Source: Terrimonas_A sp051954695
GTDB taxonomy: Bacteria; Bacteroidota; Bacteroidia; Chitinophagales; Chitinophagaceae
DNA length: 64,000 bases
Reading direction: 5' to 3'
Assembly (NCBI GenBank): GCA_051954695.1
Contig: JBQCHL010000028.1
Location: 248,001 to 312,000 of the forward strand
Both the position numbers and the translations under genes were made by a program. Positions 18,889-27,011 of the stretch are shown in pieces (positions within the stretch are counted from its first letter, which is position 1; the number at the start of each line of letters is the position of its first letter). Below the pieces are notes generated by a model. The model made no database searches. It saw nothing but the letters and a program-made list of their open reading frames with translations, and was not told the origin of the DNA.

Positions 18889-19206
18889 ATAATTAATGAT
18901 TGCGTTTAGGAGGGTGGCAATGTAAGGAATAATGGGCTGAATTAAATACCGGTCGTCAAATAGTGGGGTATGGGGAAGGGAGGTATGGAAAAGAGTTGTT
19001 TTCGGGTTTAAGACGATCCCTTTTATTGTGGGAGTAACAATTTATTAATGCTTTGATACAAATAGAAATAGAGCCGTTCTGATGATTATAGTATGGGCTA
19101 CAGGAAAAAAGCGTTTTTTCTTGTGTTCTTCCCATGGGCTTAACATCAGCGGGATTTAATTTTATGCCAGTAGATTCAGATAATTAGAATTATTAAAGAT
19201 AACAGG
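18889..19206. other. 318-bp intergenic region between divergent genes
   Basis: Lies between the start of M16 copy 1 (minus) and the 84-aa gene (plus), so it should carry both promoters. I see no full TTTG-N19-TAnnTTTG match on either strand, no RNA gene and no repeat. The right half is AT-rich, like the following gene pair. Confidence 0.4.
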
Positions 19207-19461
19207 ATGAAAAACATTCAAAATAGAAAGAAGAAGCTGACTTGTCCGCCCAAGCCATTTTATGGAAGCCTTTCGCCATCTCAATATACTTCAATCATTA
19301 GCTGGGGGAGTGTATTTAATTTCTGGGGTAACTATTACAATGAAAACATTTCCCGAATTCTCAGCCGACCAGATGAAGAAGTCTTAAAAGATGATTGGGG
19401 TATAATAGGACAAGATATCAATAATAGCCTTAAAGAAGAGTCAATAGAGGTTGCTGCATAA
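19207..19461 (+). CDS. Hypothetical small protein, partner of DUF2335 gene
   Basis: An 84-residue protein I do not recognise. It has no signal peptide and no clear TM helix. The N-terminus is basic (KNIQNRKKKLTCPPKPF), the middle is aromatic (SIISWGSVFNFWGNYYNEN) and the C-terminal third is acidic (DEEVLKDDWGIIGQDINN). It ends 12 nt before the DUF2335 gene and is in the same orientation, so the pair is likely one transcript. The base composition is clearly more AT-rich than the flanking M16 genes, and the strand is opposite, both of which suggest acquisition by transfer. Real but unidentified. Confidence 0.6.
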   Translation: MKNIQNRKKKLTCPPKPFYGSLSPSQYTSIISWGSVFNFWGNYYNENISRILSRPDEEVLKDDWGIIGQDINNSLKEESIEVAA

Positions 19462-19473
19462 AATTTTTGACAG

Positions 19474-19980
19474 ATGAGTCTTTCATATAGTCAGGATAAG
19501 GAGCAGATTGTCACAGAATCATCTATGGATGATTTAAGAGGAATACCTTATGAAGTTGAAGAAATGCTGAAAGGTTTGCCAGAAATACAAAAAGAATCTA
19601 TCCGGAATCTGTTGACGGAAATTTCTTTTCGAAAATCAACCTGGAGTGGTCCTTTACCACCTCCGGAAATTCTCAAAGCGTATAATAAAGCTGCACCAGA
19701 TGCTTCTGAAAGAATTATAAGAATGGTAGAAACTCAATCTATCCACAGACAGTCATTAGAGAAAGCCGCTATATCTGAGCAACTTAAGGAGAGTAAAAAG
19801 GGGCAGTTGTTCGCATTTATTGTCGCGTTGTCGTTCTTGATCGCATCTGTCTTACTGATTTTAATGGGTCATGATGCTTCAGGAACAATAATAGGAACGG
19901 TAGATATAGTGGCACTCGTGTCTGTTTTTATATATGGTAAATATTCCCAAAGAAAGGAGAGTCGGATCAAGAAAAGCTAA
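19474..19980 (+). CDS. DUF2335 family predicted membrane protein
   Basis: A 168-residue protein that fits DUF2335. The signature SGPLPPPEILKAYNKAAPDA at residues 58-77 is followed by a helical linker with RIIRMVETQSIHRQSLEKAA, then two C-terminal TM helices at about 111-131 and 136-156 joined by the MGHDASG turn, ending in IYGKYSQRKE. The topology puts the N-terminal 110 residues in the cytosol. DUF2335 members are uncharacterised and, as I recall, appear patchily in accessory regions. Here the gene is AT-rich and sits on the opposite strand between two paralogous peptidase genes. Possible roles (membrane effector, toxin partner) are speculation. Confidence 0.8.
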   Translation: MSLSYSQDKEQIVTESSMDDLRGIPYEVEEMLKGLPEIQKESIRNLLTEISFRKSTWSGPLPPPEILKAYNKAAPDASERIIRMVETQSIHRQSLEKAAISEQLKESKKGQLFAFIVALSFLIASVLLILMGHDASGTIIGTVDIVALVSVFIYGKYSQRKESRIKKS

Positions 19981-20035
19981 ATTGTTTTTACAATACCAAG
20001 CTTAAATTGATAAATTATCGTTTAAAGCGGTTAAT

Positions 20036-20067
20036 AAAAAAGCCGTAGCATCGAATCGCTACGGCTT
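20036..20067 (-). terminator. Terminator of M16 peptidase copy 2
   Basis: Ten-base-pair stem AAGCCGTAGC / GCTACGGCTT (20040-20067) with 8-nt loop. Read on the minus strand it is followed by TTTTTATTAACC, so it serves the M16 gene ending at 20093 rather than the DUF2335 gene. Confidence 0.75.
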
Positions 20068-20092
20068 GCTATGATCATGGCTATACTCTACA

Positions 20093-22993
20093 TTAAAACG
20101 CCTTCTTTCCCGCCGGCTTCCCTTCTGCATCCAACTCTATGATCTTATATCCCATTTTTTGCAATCCCGGAAGGATCTTCGCTTTATCTCCCACCAGCAA
20201 CATGTTCAACCTGTCTGCTGAAATATGCTTTTTGATCAACCCGTCCATTTCCTTTTTCGTCATATTCTGCAAAATCTTTGCTTGTGTTGCAGTATAATTT
20301 GCAGGAAGGTTATAATCTAAGATCATGCGGATAAAGCCGGCTTTCTGGATGCTGGTCTCATAAGCCCTTGCATCACGCTGGCCTATCGCATTCTTCATAA
20401 AAGCGAGTTCATCTTCCGTGATACCATTTGCGGCATAGTTGCGGATCTCTTTGATCACTTCGCCGAGAGCACTGTCAGTTGCTTCTGCTTTTATGCCTGA
20501 ACTGAATTTAAAATCACCATCATATTCATCACCACTGAAAGAAGAGCGGGCGCCATAGGTCCAGCCTTTGTCTTCACGGAGATTGAGGTTGAGACGACTG
20601 TTGAAATCGCCACCCAGTGCATAGTTCAGCAGGCTGGCGCGATAATATTCGCCAGTGGCGTCGTATTTCAATCCGGTATTATAACCTACGCGGAATTCTG
20701 TTTGTGCCGCTTTGGGAATATCTACGAGATAGATCTGTGATCCATTATTGGGCAATGGCGTGGCTTCGACTTTAGGGATAGTAACCGTCTTATTCGGCAA
20801 TTTATTCAGAAATGCCAGTTTGGGTAAGATATCTGCTTCCCTGATATCACCTACCACCACTACTTTCAACCCTTTGTTGGTGATGTAATTGTCATAATAA
20901 TGCTGGATATCGTTCAGGCTGATATTGGCAACGCTTTCCGAGGTGCCATTTTCAGGAATGGCGAGGATATTATTGGGGCCGAAATTGAGTTTAGCGATCA
21001 CATCAGTGGCTACGGTCGCTGGTTGTGTTTTGGCCTGCTTGAAGCTTTCCTGCATCTGGCGTTTGATACGGTCCAGGTCTTCCTGGTTGAACTGCGGACT
21101 GAACATGCGTTCCTGCAGCAGCGCAAGCGTTTTGTCGAGGTTCTTTTTCAAGGTCTGCACATTGAATGAGATATCATCCCTGCCGCTGCTGATGCTGAGC
21201 GAACTGGCCATTTTCTGCAGTTCGGCTGAGAATTCTTCAGCTGTATGGTTTTTAGTATCCTCATTCATCATACGTGCGAAAAGATTCGCGAGCCCGGCCT
21301 TGGAAAGATCATTGGCCTGCAGTAAATGGCCGCCAGGCATGGAAATAGAGATCGTAACAGTGGGGATTTCGGTATTTTCCGTGCCGATCATTTTAATACC
21401 ATTTGGCAGGTCTTTACGCCAGAAGGCGGGCACTTTTACCACAGGATTGGGGCCATTGGAAGGCATCTTATTGCGATCGAAGTTATCCTTTGCCTTAGTA
21501 TACTTTAATCCTGCATAACCATAGTCAGGTCTCTGATAGTGTGTGGTATCAATCGTATAATTGTCCGCATGTGCGATCAGGTCTTCCTGCCCTTTTACCA
21601 GCACGCTTACGATCACATGTGGTTTGCCCTTGATATATTTCTCATAGGCGCGCATTACATCTTCTTTAGTCAATGTGCTGTATTGCGCCATAAGTGTCCT
21701 GATCATGTTGGGATTGCCGGTAAATGTCTGGAAGGCTGCCAACTGACTTACTTTGCCGGATACACTGGCCAGTCCATTGATCGTACGTGCTTCAAACTGT
21801 GTTTTGAACTGCTCCACATCTTCATCGGTCACGCCTCTTTTTTCAAATTCGGCCAAAGCTTCTTTTATTAAAGCCTCCATTTCTGCGAGATTTTTACCGG
21901 GGTAAGGAGTCACGGAGAAAGCAAATTCGCCTGCAAGCTCAGACGCCTGGTTGCTGGCACTGGCAGATAAGGCTTTTTGTGTTTTGATAAGCGTTTGGTA
22001 CAGTACGGAGTTTCTATTACCTCCGCCGCCACCTCCTCGTCCTCCACGGCCACCGCCTCCACCACCGCCACCGAGCACCTGTGCCAGGCAGGAAAGGGCT
22101 GCTTCATCTTTATCATAATCACGAACAGTAGGATAAACCAGTCGCAGTTGTGCAGCGCGTGCGTAATTGTCAGTATAGCTTACATAACGGTCCTGGTCCA
22201 GCTTCACCGGCTCAAGTTTTACCGGCACCACTTCCGGTCCGCGGGGAATAGAACCAAAGTATTTTTCGACCCATTTCACGATCTGTGCAGGGTTCACATC
22301 TCCGCCGACAGTAAGGGTCGCATTGTTAGGACCATACCAGCGGAGAAAAAAGTTTTTAAGGTCATTTACATTCACACGGTTCAGTTCTTCGATATACCCA
22401 ATGGTGAGCCAGGAATAGGGATGACCATAAGGATAGAGATTTTTCGCTGAAACTTCGCCCAATAAACCATAAGGGCGGTTATCATAGTTCTGTCCGCGTT
22501 CATTCTTTACTGTTGAGCGTTGTATTTCGAATTTTTGCTGTGTCACAGCATCGAGCAGGAAACCCATACGGTCTGCTTCAAGCCAGAGCATTTTTTCTAC
22601 CTGGTTGCTGGGTACGGTCTCATAATAGTTAGTCCGGTCGCGGTTGGTGCTGCCGTTCAGTGTGCCTCCTGCTTCAGACACGATCTTGAAATGTTGCTCA
22701 TCGCCCACGTGGTCTGAGCCCTGGAACATCATGTGTTCAAAGAAATGGGCGAAACCCGACTTGCCAATTTCTTCACGTGCCGAACCAACATGATAAGTAA
22801 CATCCACGTGTACCACAGGATCAGAATGGTCTTCATGGATCACCAGGGTAAGCCCATTGGAAAGCTGGTACTTTTCGTAAGGGATAACGAGTTCGTTGCC
22901 ATTCCTGGTAATTTTTTCGATAAGTTTGGTTTGGGCAGATGCCAGCATCGCCACCAGCATAAGCAATGAAAAACCCAGCAGTTTTTGTTTCAT
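20093..22993 (-). CDS. Exported M16 zinc peptidase (two-domain), copy 2 with Gly-rich insert
   Basis: Paralog of the gene at 16033-18888 with near-identical N-terminal catalytic blocks. The start is taken at ATG 22993 (MKQKLLGFSLLMLVAMLASAQ signal peptide); the open frame continues upstream to 23044 but would bury the signal. 966 residues. Zinc motif H83-F-F-E86-H87 is intact and the VKNERGQN glutamate is present; C-terminal NSRLNLNLRED and GWTYGARSSF motifs match. The main difference from copy 1 is a glycine/arginine low-complexity insert around residues 305-328, between VLG and NRNSVLYQ. Copy 1 has only a few residues there. Periplasmic oligopeptide degradation is the likely role. Confidence 0.94.
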   Translation of the reverse strand: MKQKLLGFSLLMLVAMLASAQTKLIEKITRNGNELVIPYEKYQLSNGLTLVIHEDHSDPVVHVDVTYHVGSAREEIGKSGFAHFFEHMMFQGSDHVGDEQHFKIVSEAGGTLNGSTNRDRTNYYETVPSNQVEKMLWLEADRMGFLLDAVTQQKFEIQRSTVKNERGQNYDNRPYGLLGEVSAKNLYPYGHPYSWLTIGYIEELNRVNVNDLKNFFLRWYGPNNATLTVGGDVNPAQIVKWVEKYFGSIPRGPEVVPVKLEPVKLDQDRYVSYTDNYARAAQLRLVYPTVRDYDKDEAALSCLAQVLGGGGGGGGRGGRGGGGGGNRNSVLYQTLIKTQKALSASASNQASELAGEFAFSVTPYPGKNLAEMEALIKEALAEFEKRGVTDEDVEQFKTQFEARTINGLASVSGKVSQLAAFQTFTGNPNMIRTLMAQYSTLTKEDVMRAYEKYIKGKPHVIVSVLVKGQEDLIAHADNYTIDTTHYQRPDYGYAGLKYTKAKDNFDRNKMPSNGPNPVVKVPAFWRKDLPNGIKMIGTENTEIPTVTISISMPGGHLLQANDLSKAGLANLFARMMNEDTKNHTAEEFSAELQKMASSLSISSGRDDISFNVQTLKKNLDKTLALLQERMFSPQFNQEDLDRIKRQMQESFKQAKTQPATVATDVIAKLNFGPNNILAIPENGTSESVANISLNDIQHYYDNYITNKGLKVVVVGDIREADILPKLAFLNKLPNKTVTIPKVEATPLPNNGSQIYLVDIPKAAQTEFRVGYNTGLKYDATGEYYRASLLNYALGGDFNSRLNLNLREDKGWTYGARSSFSGDEYDGDFKFSSGIKAEATDSALGEVIKEIRNYAANGITEDELAFMKNAIGQRDARAYETSIQKAGFIRMILDYNLPANYTATQAKILQNMTKKEMDGLIKKHISADRLNMLLVGDKAKILPGLQKMGYKIIELDAEGKPAGKKAF

Positions 22994-23161
22994 TGTGTGT
23001 GTATTTTTTGGATTGATCGGGTAGAGTAGGGTATCAGCCCTCATTTGACGCTAAAAACCCACCGCGCCTTTCGATAGCTTTCGAATATTTCTTATTCTCC
23101 CTCATTCATGTTAGATTTGCTTAATTCGTTTTACTGATCTTTATTCCTGTGCAATCACCCT

Positions 23162-26100
23162 ATGCTGCGCTTTTATCTGACTACCAGCTTCCTGCTTTTC
23201 CTGTCATTTCTTCTGCAAGCTCAGCCTCGCAATTATCATGTTCAACATTACACGGCAAATGACGGACTTCCACAAAACAGTGTTACCGGCATCGTATTCG
23301 ACAAAGCCGGTTATTGCTGGTTTAGTACTGAAATGGGCCTGGTAAGGTTTGATGGAAAAAGTTTCACGGTCTTTAACGCTGCCAACCTGCCCGATATCTA
23401 TTCTCCCCGCATCCGGTTTTGTTCTTCCGACAATGATGGCGAAGTGTATATGGAAGCAGAAAAAGGTGAACTGATCCGGATAAAAGCAGGAGAGGGACAG
23501 ATAGCTTCTTATCCGCAGGTAGAGAAAGGAGCGAATCTTTGGTTGTGGAATACCTATAGTCATGTTCCCCGTTTTGTAGCAGCCAAAAACAGGAAACGGC
23601 TGCCTGAATTTTCAGTGCGCTCTGCTGTATCATATAGTTACCTCCTTTCTTCCGGTGATATTTATTGTATCGATGGAGATAAATTATATTACCTGGATGA
23701 TGACCGGCTCATGCTGGCTGATACGGGTATTATAACGACTACACACACTACTACCGCCACCAGCGATTGCTTTATAGTGATGGGGAAAAAACAACCCATT
23801 AAATGGTGGAAAAAAGGCCGGCGGCAGAAAGACCTCCTTTCCATACGAGGGCCATTGCAACAGAGCAAAGCTTTTTTGCAGGGAAACTTTGATTGTTATT
23901 ATAATTCCGGGCAGGGGTATGTATACGCTGGTGGCACCCTTTATAGCTTGTATGAAGAAAATGGCGAATTGACTACAAAAACACTGCTCGAAGGGCTCGA
24001 TATATCCGTGCTGGCTTCTGTGTATTACAATGCGGAGCAAAAGAAATATTATCTCGGTTCGCTGGTATCGGGCTTATATGTGATATCCCCTTCTGCATTC
24101 AATTCCTTAGGCAACCAACCGGAGATCATCAGCAAAAGCGTATACGGCCAGGCGATCAATAGCAGGGGAGAGATCATCTGCCAGCGTTTTTTATACGAAT
24201 GGTCCGGTAAAGTGCGGGAGATCCCATTGAACCCGTATGTTGGTCCTACTTTATGGCTCGACAACGACAGGTATCTTTATTACAGCGATGAGCCGGCATT
24301 ATTCCGTTACGATTTTGAAACAAACAGCAACCGCCGCTTATTACCCCTCGACAGCCGTCCTTCCTCCATCTTCCGCGATAAGTTTGATACAAACCAGATC
24401 ATTGTCGGTACCAGTTTTGCAGTAGGCAGGTTTACAGGTGAAGCAATGCATGAATTGAAGCATGTGCCGGGAAGGAATGCGATCATGTCGATTGCTCAAA
24501 CGGGGAAGGACTCTTTCATCCTGGCTACAAAGTCTGGTGTTAAATGGTATGATTTTGCCAACAATAAAGTATACCGGGAGATACTGGATTCGGTCTATAC
24601 CCGCAATGTATATCCCGAACCCTGCGGCAGGGTCTGGGTGGCGACTTACGGGAAGGGATTTTATCTTTTTGAAAACGGGAAAGTGTATTCTTTTCCGGAA
24701 CATTCCACTAAAGCTTTGCAAACCGTTCATTGCTTTATTGAAGATGGTGAAGGCAATTTCTGGCTGCCCACCAATAATGGATTATTTGTAGTTAAAAAAT
24801 CTTCTTTGCTGGCTTATGCAAAAGGAGCCACAAAGGACATTTATTTTTATTTGTATTCAACATTGGATAACCTGCCTACGAATGAATTCAATGGAGGCTG
24901 CACACCGGCTTATATCTGGACAAAAGACAGTTTGCTTTCCATTCCTTCCATTGAAGGTCTTATCCAGTTTGATCCGCGGAAAACGGTACCGATATTTCCC
25001 GATAAAAAGATCTATGCGGAAGAATACCGCCTGAACGATAAAACCATTCAGACAGGTTCTTCCGGCTTGTCACTCGATCCTGATTATGGCAACCTGACTA
25101 TTAAAGTAAGCAGCCCCTATTTTGGCAACCGGGAAAACCTGCAAATGGTATATATGGTAAAAGGGCTGGATAAAGACTGGCAGCCAATGCCTGAAAATAA
25201 CCGCATCAGTTTAAGTCATATTCCGGCAGGTAATTATCAATTGCTGGTACGCAAACTTAGCGGCCACGGCATAAGCGAATACGATTCGTTTGAATTTGCT
25301 TTTTCCGTCAACCCTTTTTTCTATAACACCTGGTGGTTTTATATCCTCTTATTCATACTGGCCTGCCTTATCGGGCTTATTGCTGTAAGGCTCCGTACAA
25401 AAATATTAAAGGAAAGGAATGCAGGCCTTCAAGCCATTATCTGGGCGCAAACTGCCGACCTCAGTAAAACGGTGGAGCAGCTTAAAACTTCTGAACAGGC
25501 ATTGAAAGAAAGCAACCTCATGAAAGACCGGGTAACCACCATGGTATTGCATGATATGCGTTCGCCTATCCGTTTTTTGCATACCGTCAGCGACCAGTTG
25601 CTGAAAAAACACGACAGCTTAACACCGGCAGAGATAAAGGAGAAACTGGGTGTTTTGCAAAGCAGCACAGGTTCTTTAAACGAGTTTACCGAACAATTCT
25701 TTACCTGGGCTGCCAGCCAGCATCGTGATTTTAAGATACAACCGGAAACTTTTCTGCTTCAACCATTGTTCAATGAGCTGGAAGAATTGTATGCAGATAT
25801 TGCAAAAGCAAACAATAACCACTTTATAGTGGAGTCAACACTACTGCAGGCTAATACAGATAAAAATATCCTGTCTGTTATTATCCGCAACCTGCTCGAC
25901 AATGCCTGCAAGAATACAGCGAATGGTTGGGTAAGGCTTTCTGCGGGAGCGCAGGCTGATAAATTAGTGATAGCGGTGGCTGATACAGGTCCTGGTCTTG
26001 ATGAAACAGCCATTGCAACATTTTTTGAAGGAAACGGGCGTGTGGGCAGCAGCAGGAATGGCAGTTCGATCGTGATCAACCTGCTGGAAAAAATAGAAGG

Positions 26101-26170
26101 GCGGCTGGAAATTATTTCATCAAAAGATCAGGGCACTTCTTTTAATGTTGAGTTGAATTATCATCAATAA
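23162..26170 (+). CDS. Propeller-type membrane sensor histidine kinase
   Basis: A 1,002-residue sensor. After a signal peptide (MLRFYLTTSFLLFLSFLLQAQ) come two-component regulator propeller repeats (YTANDGLPQNSVTGIVFD, FIEDGEGNFWLPTNNGLF), then a Y_Y_Y domain (about 640-705), a TM helix (WWFYILLFILACLIGLIAV, about 718-738), a coiled coil and a HisKA-like dimerisation helix with the phospho-acceptor H797 in VLHDMRSP. The HATPase_c domain has IRNLLDNACKN (N box) and VADTGPGLDE (G1 box). Unlike full hybrid HTCS proteins it lacks receiver and AraC domains; the regulator is likely the convergent gene at 26142-26795, whose 3' end overlaps by 29 bp. Bacteroidota HTCS sensors bind periplasmic glycans; the ligand here is unknown. 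Confidence 0.93.
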   Translation: MLRFYLTTSFLLFLSFLLQAQPRNYHVQHYTANDGLPQNSVTGIVFDKAGYCWFSTEMGLVRFDGKSFTVFNAANLPDIYSPRIRFCSSDNDGEVYMEAEKGELIRIKAGEGQIASYPQVEKGANLWLWNTYSHVPRFVAAKNRKRLPEFSVRSAVSYSYLLSSGDIYCIDGDKLYYLDDDRLMLADTGIITTTHTTTATSDCFIVMGKKQPIKWWKKGRRQKDLLSIRGPLQQSKAFLQGNFDCYYNSGQGYVYAGGTLYSLYEENGELTTKTLLEGLDISVLASVYYNAEQKKYYLGSLVSGLYVISPSAFNSLGNQPEIISKSVYGQAINSRGEIICQRFLYEWSGKVREIPLNPYVGPTLWLDNDRYLYYSDEPALFRYDFETNSNRRLLPLDSRPSSIFRDKFDTNQIIVGTSFAVGRFTGEAMHELKHVPGRNAIMSIAQTGKDSFILATKSGVKWYDFANNKVYREILDSVYTRNVYPEPCGRVWVATYGKGFYLFENGKVYSFPEHSTKALQTVHCFIEDGEGNFWLPTNNGLFVVKKSSLLAYAKGATKDIYFYLYSTLDNLPTNEFNGGCTPAYIWTKDSLLSIPSIEGLIQFDPRKTVPIFPDKKIYAEEYRLNDKTIQTGSSGLSLDPDYGNLTIKVSSPYFGNRENLQMVYMVKGLDKDWQPMPENNRISLSHIPAGNYQLLVRKLSGHGISEYDSFEFAFSVNPFFYNTWWFYILLFILACLIGLIAVRLRTKILKERNAGLQAIIWAQTADLSKTVEQLKTSEQALKESNLMKDRVTTMVLHDMRSPIRFLHTVSDQLLKKHDSLTPAEIKEKLGVLQSSTGSLNEFTEQFFTWAASQHRDFKIQPETFLLQPLFNELEELYADIAKANNNHFIVESTLLQANTDKNILSVIIRNLLDNACKNTANGWVRLSAGAQADKLVIAVADTGPGLDETAIATFFEGNGRVGSSRNGSSIVINLLEKIEGRLEIISSKDQGTSFNVELNYHQ

Positions 26171-26795
26171 ACCCTGCATGCCGCGCCAATTGGTTCAGCT
26201 CAAGCAGGGAAGACACGTTTAATTTCTTAAAGATCCTGCCTTTGAAGGTGCTGGCAGTAGAAGGACTGATAGAAAGTTCATTGGCTACTTCCAATATTCC
26301 CCTGCCTTTTAGCAGCAGTAAAGTAACATCCAGTTCACGGGAGGAAAGGGATTGAAGCGGGTTGCTTTCCTGTTCTTCCTTAAAAAAATCTTTTGCGATC
26401 CTGTTACGCTGCGATTCAGAAATATAACGCCTGCCGGCTGCTACCGTTCCGATGGCTCTGCGCAATTCATCATCATCCGATTTTTTAGAGATAAATCCCA
26501 GGGCACCGAGCTGAAAACATCTGGCAGCAAAAAAATCCTCAGAGTTTACACTTACTACCAACACATGGAGAGTAGGTTGTATTTGCAGCACTTTCTCCAG
26601 CAATTGCAGGCCATTGAGCCCGGGCATGTTCATGTCCGTGATCAGTGTATCGTATTCTGCAGCCTGCAGTTTGTCTAACAACTGGTCGCCGGATACTGCC
26701 TGTTCAATAGTGCAGGGGCTGTTTACTGCATCCTGTGCCAGCAATTCCAGTCCTGCCCTTACAACGCCGTGATCGTCTGCTATAATTAGTTTCAT
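26142..26795 (-). CDS. NarL/FixJ-family response regulator (REC-LuxR)
   Basis: A 217-residue DNA-binding response regulator. The receiver domain (1-120) has the acidic pair D7-D8, the phospho-acceptor D54 in LITDMNMPGLNG, the conserved Ser in VVSVNSE and the K of FISKKSD. The LuxR-type HTH follows (about 150-212): LSSRELDVTLLLLKGRG, then EVANELSISPSTASTFKGRIFKKL. In place of the usual Thr/Ser the switch residue is Ser in VVSVN. It is convergent to the sensor kinase at 23162-26170 and the two genes overlap tail to tail by 29 bp; pairing is by position only. A -7 element lies 16 nt upstream. Confidence 0.93.
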   Translation of the reverse strand: MKLIIADDHGVVRAGLELLAQDAVNSPCTIEQAVSGDQLLDKLQAAEYDTLITDMNMPGLNGLQLLEKVLQIQPTLHVLVVSVNSEDFFAARCFQLGALGFISKKSDDDELRRAIGTVAAGRRYISESQRNRIAKDFFKEEQESNPLQSLSSRELDVTLLLLKGRGILEVANELSISPSTASTFKGRIFKKLNVSSLLELNQLARHAGFIDDNSTQH

Positions 26796-26811
26796 TTCTT
26801 GGTTGCTGCAT

Positions 26812-26819
26812 CAAAAATA
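26812..26819 (-). promoter_or_regulatory. -7 element upstream of the LuxR-type response regulator
   Basis: Minus-strand TATTTTTG matches TAnnTTTG, 16 nt before the start codon at 26795. No -33 TTTG at the expected spacing. Confidence 0.45.
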
Positions 26820-27011
26820 AAATTGAAAAAGGAACTTCCCTCATTATTAGTAAGTGATTTTTCATTTTTCTGTAGCTCAACATCTACAAAACAGAATTAA
26901 AAATTATACGTATTTGCTGGCTCATTTCAGCGTAAACCAGTAGACCATTCCTGGCTTGGTTGCGATATCCATCTCCAGTATCCTTTGTCTACCTCGTCTA
27001 AATCCAACAAA

